Positions 49,623 through 52,054 of a stretch of 52,054 bases of DNA are shown piece by piece (position 1 is the first letter of the stretch; each line of letters opens with the position of its first letter). Under the pieces are notes generated by a model that saw only the letters and a program-made list of their open reading frames with translations, ran no database searches and was not told where the DNA came from. This stretch comes from Streptomyces geranii. GTDB taxonomy: Bacteria > Actinomycetota > Actinomycetes > Streptomycetales > Streptomycetaceae. The stretch covers positions 1 to 52,054 of the forward strand of contig NZ_PJME01000059.1 of assembly GCF_002954775.1 (NCBI RefSeq). The letters run 5' to 3'. Position numbers and translations under genes: made by a program.

Positions 49623-50726
49623 ATGAACGAGCAGACGCGGACGCAGACGGTGCTGCGGGTGAAGGGGCGGGTGCTGGTCGGCCCCGAGGAGGTCCGGGAC
49701 GAGCTGTGGGTGGTCGGCGGGCGGATCTCGTACGACCGCCCGCCCGGCGCCCGCGACATCCGTACGGTGGAGGGCTGGGCGCTGCCCGGCCTGGTCGACG
49801 CGCACTGCCATGTGGGCCTCGGCCCGCACGGCGCGGTCGACATCGACACCGCCGAGAAGCAGGCGCTGACGGACCGGGACGCGGGCACGCTGCTGATCCG
49901 CGACGCGGGTTCACCGTCGGACACCCGCTGGGTCGACGCCCGCGAGGACCTGCCGAAGATCATCCGGGCCGGCCGCCACATCGCCCGCACCCGCCGCTAC
50001 ATCCGGGGCTTCGCCCACGAGATCGAGCCCGACGACCTGGTGGCGTACGTCGCCCAGGAGGCCCGGCGCGGCGACGGCTGGGTCAAGCTGGTGGGGGACT
50101 GGCTGGACCGGGGCACCGGCGACCTGGCCGCCTGCTGGCCGCGCGGGGAGGTGGAGGCGGCGATCACGGAGGCCCACCGCCTGGGCGCGCGGGTCACCGC
50201 CCACTGCTTCGCGGAGGACTCGCTGCGGGACCTGGTGGAGGCGGGCATCGACTGCGTCGAACACGCGACGGGCCTGACGGAGGACACGATCCCCCTGTTC
50301 GCGGAGCGTGGCGTGGCGATCGTCCCGACCCTGGTGAACATCGCGACATTCCCGAACCTGGCCGCATCCGGCGAGGCCAAGTTCCCCGACTGGTCGGCCC
50401 ACATGCGCCGCCTGCACGAACGCCGCTACGACACGGTCCGGTCCGCGTACGACGCGGGAATCCCCGTGTACGTCGGCACGGACGCCGGCGGCACACTCCC
50501 GCACGGCCTGGTCGCGGCGGAGGTAGCGGAACTGGTCAAGGCCGGCATCCCGGCACCGGCGGCCCTGTCGGCGACGACATGGGGAGCGCGGGAGTGGCTG
50601 GGGCGGCCCGGACTGGTGGAGGGGGCTGCGGCGGACCTGGTGGTGTACGAGAGTGACCCACGGGCGGATGTACGGGTACTGGGGGCGCCGACGAGGGTGG
50701 TACTGAACGGGCGTGTGACGGCTTGA
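49623..50726 (+). CDS. Amidohydrolase-family metal-dependent hydrolase
   Basis: 367 residues, TIM-barrel amidohydrolase of the imidazolonepropionase-like group. The metal motif is V-D-A-H-C-H-V, with later ligands in T-A-H-C-F-A, E-H-A-T-G and the catalytic aspartate in V-G-T-D-A-G-G. A small beta-sandwich is made by the N- and C-terminal ends (A-D-L-V-V-Y, V-L-N-G-R-V). It starts 11 nt after the ATPase stop, so it may be in the same transcript and act on the imported compound. A GTG at 49614 is an alternative start. Confidence 0.87.
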   Translation: MNEQTRTQTVLRVKGRVLVGPEEVRDELWVVGGRISYDRPPGARDIRTVEGWALPGLVDAHCHVGLGPHGAVDIDTAEKQALTDRDAGTLLIRDAGSPSDTRWVDAREDLPKIIRAGRHIARTRRYIRGFAHEIEPDDLVAYVAQEARRGDGWVKLVGDWLDRGTGDLAACWPRGEVEAAITEAHRLGARVTAHCFAEDSLRDLVEAGIDCVEHATGLTEDTIPLFAERGVAIVPTLVNIATFPNLAASGEAKFPDWSAHMRRLHERRYDTVRSAYDAGIPVYVGTDAGGTLPHGLVAAEVAELVKAGIPAPAALSATTWGAREWLGRPGLVEGAAADLVVYESDPRADVRVLGAPTRVVLNGRVTA

Positions 50727-50862
50727 CGAACCGCCTGAACCGTCTGACACCGGCCACCTGAGTGAATGTGGAGAACATCCGTGCCGCGTGATTCGAAGAT
50801 CTGCGCGGAAACCTCACGTAGGGGTGAACTCCCGTCAGAAAGCTGACTGTTGACGGCCTGTA

Positions 50863-50875
50863 GGTAATTCTTACC
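50863..50875. promoter_or_regulatory. Palindrome GGTAATTCTTACC upstream of the LAETG gene
   Basis: A perfect 5-bp-arm dyad with a 3-nt centre, 50 bp before the predicted TTG start. It lies shortly after a TTGACG (50850-50855). It is a possible operator; no known regulator motif is recognised. Confidence 0.35.
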
Positions 50876-50925
50876 GGGTCCCGAGCGTGATTTTTCAGCG
50901 TGTCTCTCCGAGGGGTCCCCAAACC

Positions 50926-51843
50926 TTGAACGCCAACAACTTCCGCCTGCCCGCACGCCGTCTGGCCGTAGTCGCGGCGGCGACGGCACTGGCCGCAGGC
51001 CCGGCGAGCCTCGCCCATGCGACAGAGGACCAGGGTCAGGGCCAGGCCCAGGGCCGCGCGAGCGCGGTCGTCCTCCGCACCGGCCTGGACGTGTCCCTCC
51101 TCAACAAGAGCGTGAACGTCCCGCTGGCGGTCACCCTGAACGAGGTTCGGGCACCCGAGAGCGCCGAACAGACGGCGCTGACCGCGAAGTTGGACGGCGT
51201 GGACGGAGGCCGGCCGTTCACGGTGCTTGGGGCGGAGGTCGCGGAGGCGAAGGCGACGGTGGAGGAGTCGAAGGGGAGGGCGGAGGCGACGACGACACTC
51301 GCACACGCGAAGCTCCACGTGCCGGGTCTGCCGCTGCTCTCCCTGATCGAGGTCGAGCAGGTGACGTCGAAGGCGATCTGCGTGGCGGGGGAGAAGCCGG
51401 TCGCGTCCGCGAACCTGATGGGCGCGGTGACGGCGCTGGGCAAGAAGGTGACGCTGACGCCGAGCGGCCCGGTGGAGGTGAAGGTGCCGGGCGTGGGCGA
51501 GGTCCGCCTGGACATCTCCCAGACGGAGACGACGACACGTACGGCGGCAGCGACGGCCCTCGAACTGACGGTGTCCGTCAACCCGTTGAACCTTAACGTG
51601 GCGGAGGTGGAGGGAACGGTGACGTTGGCGAAGGCGACGTGCGAGACACCGCCGGCGCCGCCGACCTCCCCCGCGTCCCCCACCACCCCGGCGCCGGAGG
51701 TGAAGCCGCAGGGCGCACCGGCGGAGGCGGGCCTGGCGGAGACGGGCGCGGGCTCGTTGACGCCGTACCTGGCGGGCGGGGCGGTGGCGTTGCTGGCGGC
51801 AGGAGCGGGGGCGGTCGCGTTGGCACGCCGCGGCAAGAACTGA
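50926..51843 (+). CDS. LAETG-anchored surface protein (SCO1860-like)
   Basis: 305 residues from a TTG with GAGGGG upstream, which starts the protein L-N-A-N-N-F-R-L-P-A-R-R. A signal peptide is at about 1-28. A beta-rich middle domain follows (V-V-L-R-T-G-L-D-V-S-L-L, E-V-E-Q-V-T-S-K-A). A Pro/Ala linker leads to the class-E sortase motif L-A-E-T-G at about 270-274, a membrane helix and the tail A-R-R-G-K-N. The protein should be covalently attached to peptidoglycan. It is probably expressed during growth on solid surfaces, as are other such proteins; its function is unknown. Confidence 0.88.
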   Translation: MNANNFRLPARRLAVVAAATALAAGPASLAHATEDQGQGQAQGRASAVVLRTGLDVSLLNKSVNVPLAVTLNEVRAPESAEQTALTAKLDGVDGGRPFTVLGAEVAEAKATVEESKGRAEATTTLAHAKLHVPGLPLLSLIEVEQVTSKAICVAGEKPVASANLMGAVTALGKKVTLTPSGPVEVKVPGVGEVRLDISQTETTTRTAAATALELTVSVNPLNLNVAEVEGTVTLAKATCETPPAPPTSPASPTTPAPEVKPQGAPAEAGLAETGAGSLTPYLAGGAVALLAAGAGAVALARRGKN

Positions 51844-51856
51844 CGGCACCTCCAGG

Positions 51857-52054
51857 GTTTTTTCGCCCCCGCCGCCCCTACCCGTTCCCATCCCTGGGGG
51901 CTGCGCCCCCAGACCCCCCTTGTCGCGCTGAACGCGCTCGTCCTCAAACGCCGGACGGGCTGAGTGGTGCCGACCTGGGCTGGATGGCGCCAGCCACCGC
52001 TTGGCTTACCAGCCCGGCCGGCGCTTGGTTTTTCAGCCCGTCCGGCGTTTGAGG
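51857..52054. repeat. Terminal composite repeat with a 22-bp perfect inverted repeat
   Basis: The segment holds a CTGGGGGC-TGC-GCCCCCAG hairpin (51894-51912). The arm containing ACGCCGGACGGGCTGA (51942-51963) is matched perfectly in inverse by 52033-52054, the last base of the window. The first part repeats the beginning of the window. Arms of this kind are the most widespread intergenic repeat of Streptomyces and often act as transcription ends. It probably terminates the LAETG gene. Confidence 0.85.

Overview
The window reads as chromosomal DNA of a Streptomyces or a very close relative. Supporting signs are very high G+C with strong third-position G/C bias, GTG and TTG starts, many 4-bp ATGA/GTGA stop-start overlaps, a complete ectABCD operon, a mycothiol-type DinB/MDMPI domain, a SigE-family sigma factor, a class-E LAETG surface protein, a CUT1 sugar importer with no ATPase of its own, and one rare TTA (bldA-type) leucine codon. 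Both ends lie in the same intergenic repeat family. The first ~215 bases are a degraded copy full of G runs, so the window is probably a whole contig that broke at repeats.

Region 1 (241-2783): an MFS exporter, a 530-bp spacer made of tandem heptamers and degenerate minisatellite-like DNA, and an MBL-fold hydrolase.

Region 2 (about 2840-29692) is the core: a 27-kb pectin-degradation island. A GntR/FCD regulator heads an operon with a DapA-family dehydratase/aldolase and an IlvD/Edd sugar-acid dehydratase. It continues with two CUT1 permeases, a PL1 pectate lyase, a Gfo/Idh/MocA oxidoreductase, a PmoA-like protein (TTA codon) and a GH43 enzyme, nearly all translationally coupled. Next come a PL1-CE8 fusion, the sugar-binding lipoprotein, a CE12-type acetylesterase, a PL1 lyase, two tandem CE8 methylesterases, a secreted alpha/beta hydrolase, a PL9 lyase, a HAD phosphatase, a tandem-domain GH43, a second PL9 and a PL4 rhamnogalacturonan lyase. 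Together they would de-esterify and cleave homogalacturonan, trim arabinan side chains, cut rhamnogalacturonan I and import the products.

Region 3 (29880-42569): a SigE-family sigma/partner pair, an NCS2 purine permease, a class B PBP, a GNAT, and an IclR regulator divergent from an NADP+-dependent aldehyde dehydrogenase of the alpha-ketoglutarate semialdehyde type. That enzyme could complete a non-phosphorylative sugar-acid route begun by the dehydratases of region 2. Then follow a DUF1349 protein, a GNAT, a FrnE-like DsbA protein, a class V aminotransferase, and an ECF sigma factor next to a zinc-anti-sigma/MDMPI fusion.

Region 4 (42587-52054): ectABCD (minus strand), an AT-rich ectA leader, a second class V aminotransferase, a polar amino-acid-type ABC importer (SBP, permease, ATPase), an amidohydrolase, the LAETG surface protein and the terminal repeat.

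The least expected structures are short tandem repeats (4x9, 3x11 and 3x13 bp) directly upstream of three island genes, a set of AAGCGCTT-centred palindromes, a 15-bp palindrome between the divergent GH43 and PL9 genes, and the interspersed GC-rich hairpin families. I saw no tRNA, rRNA, CRISPR array, transposase or prophage gene.
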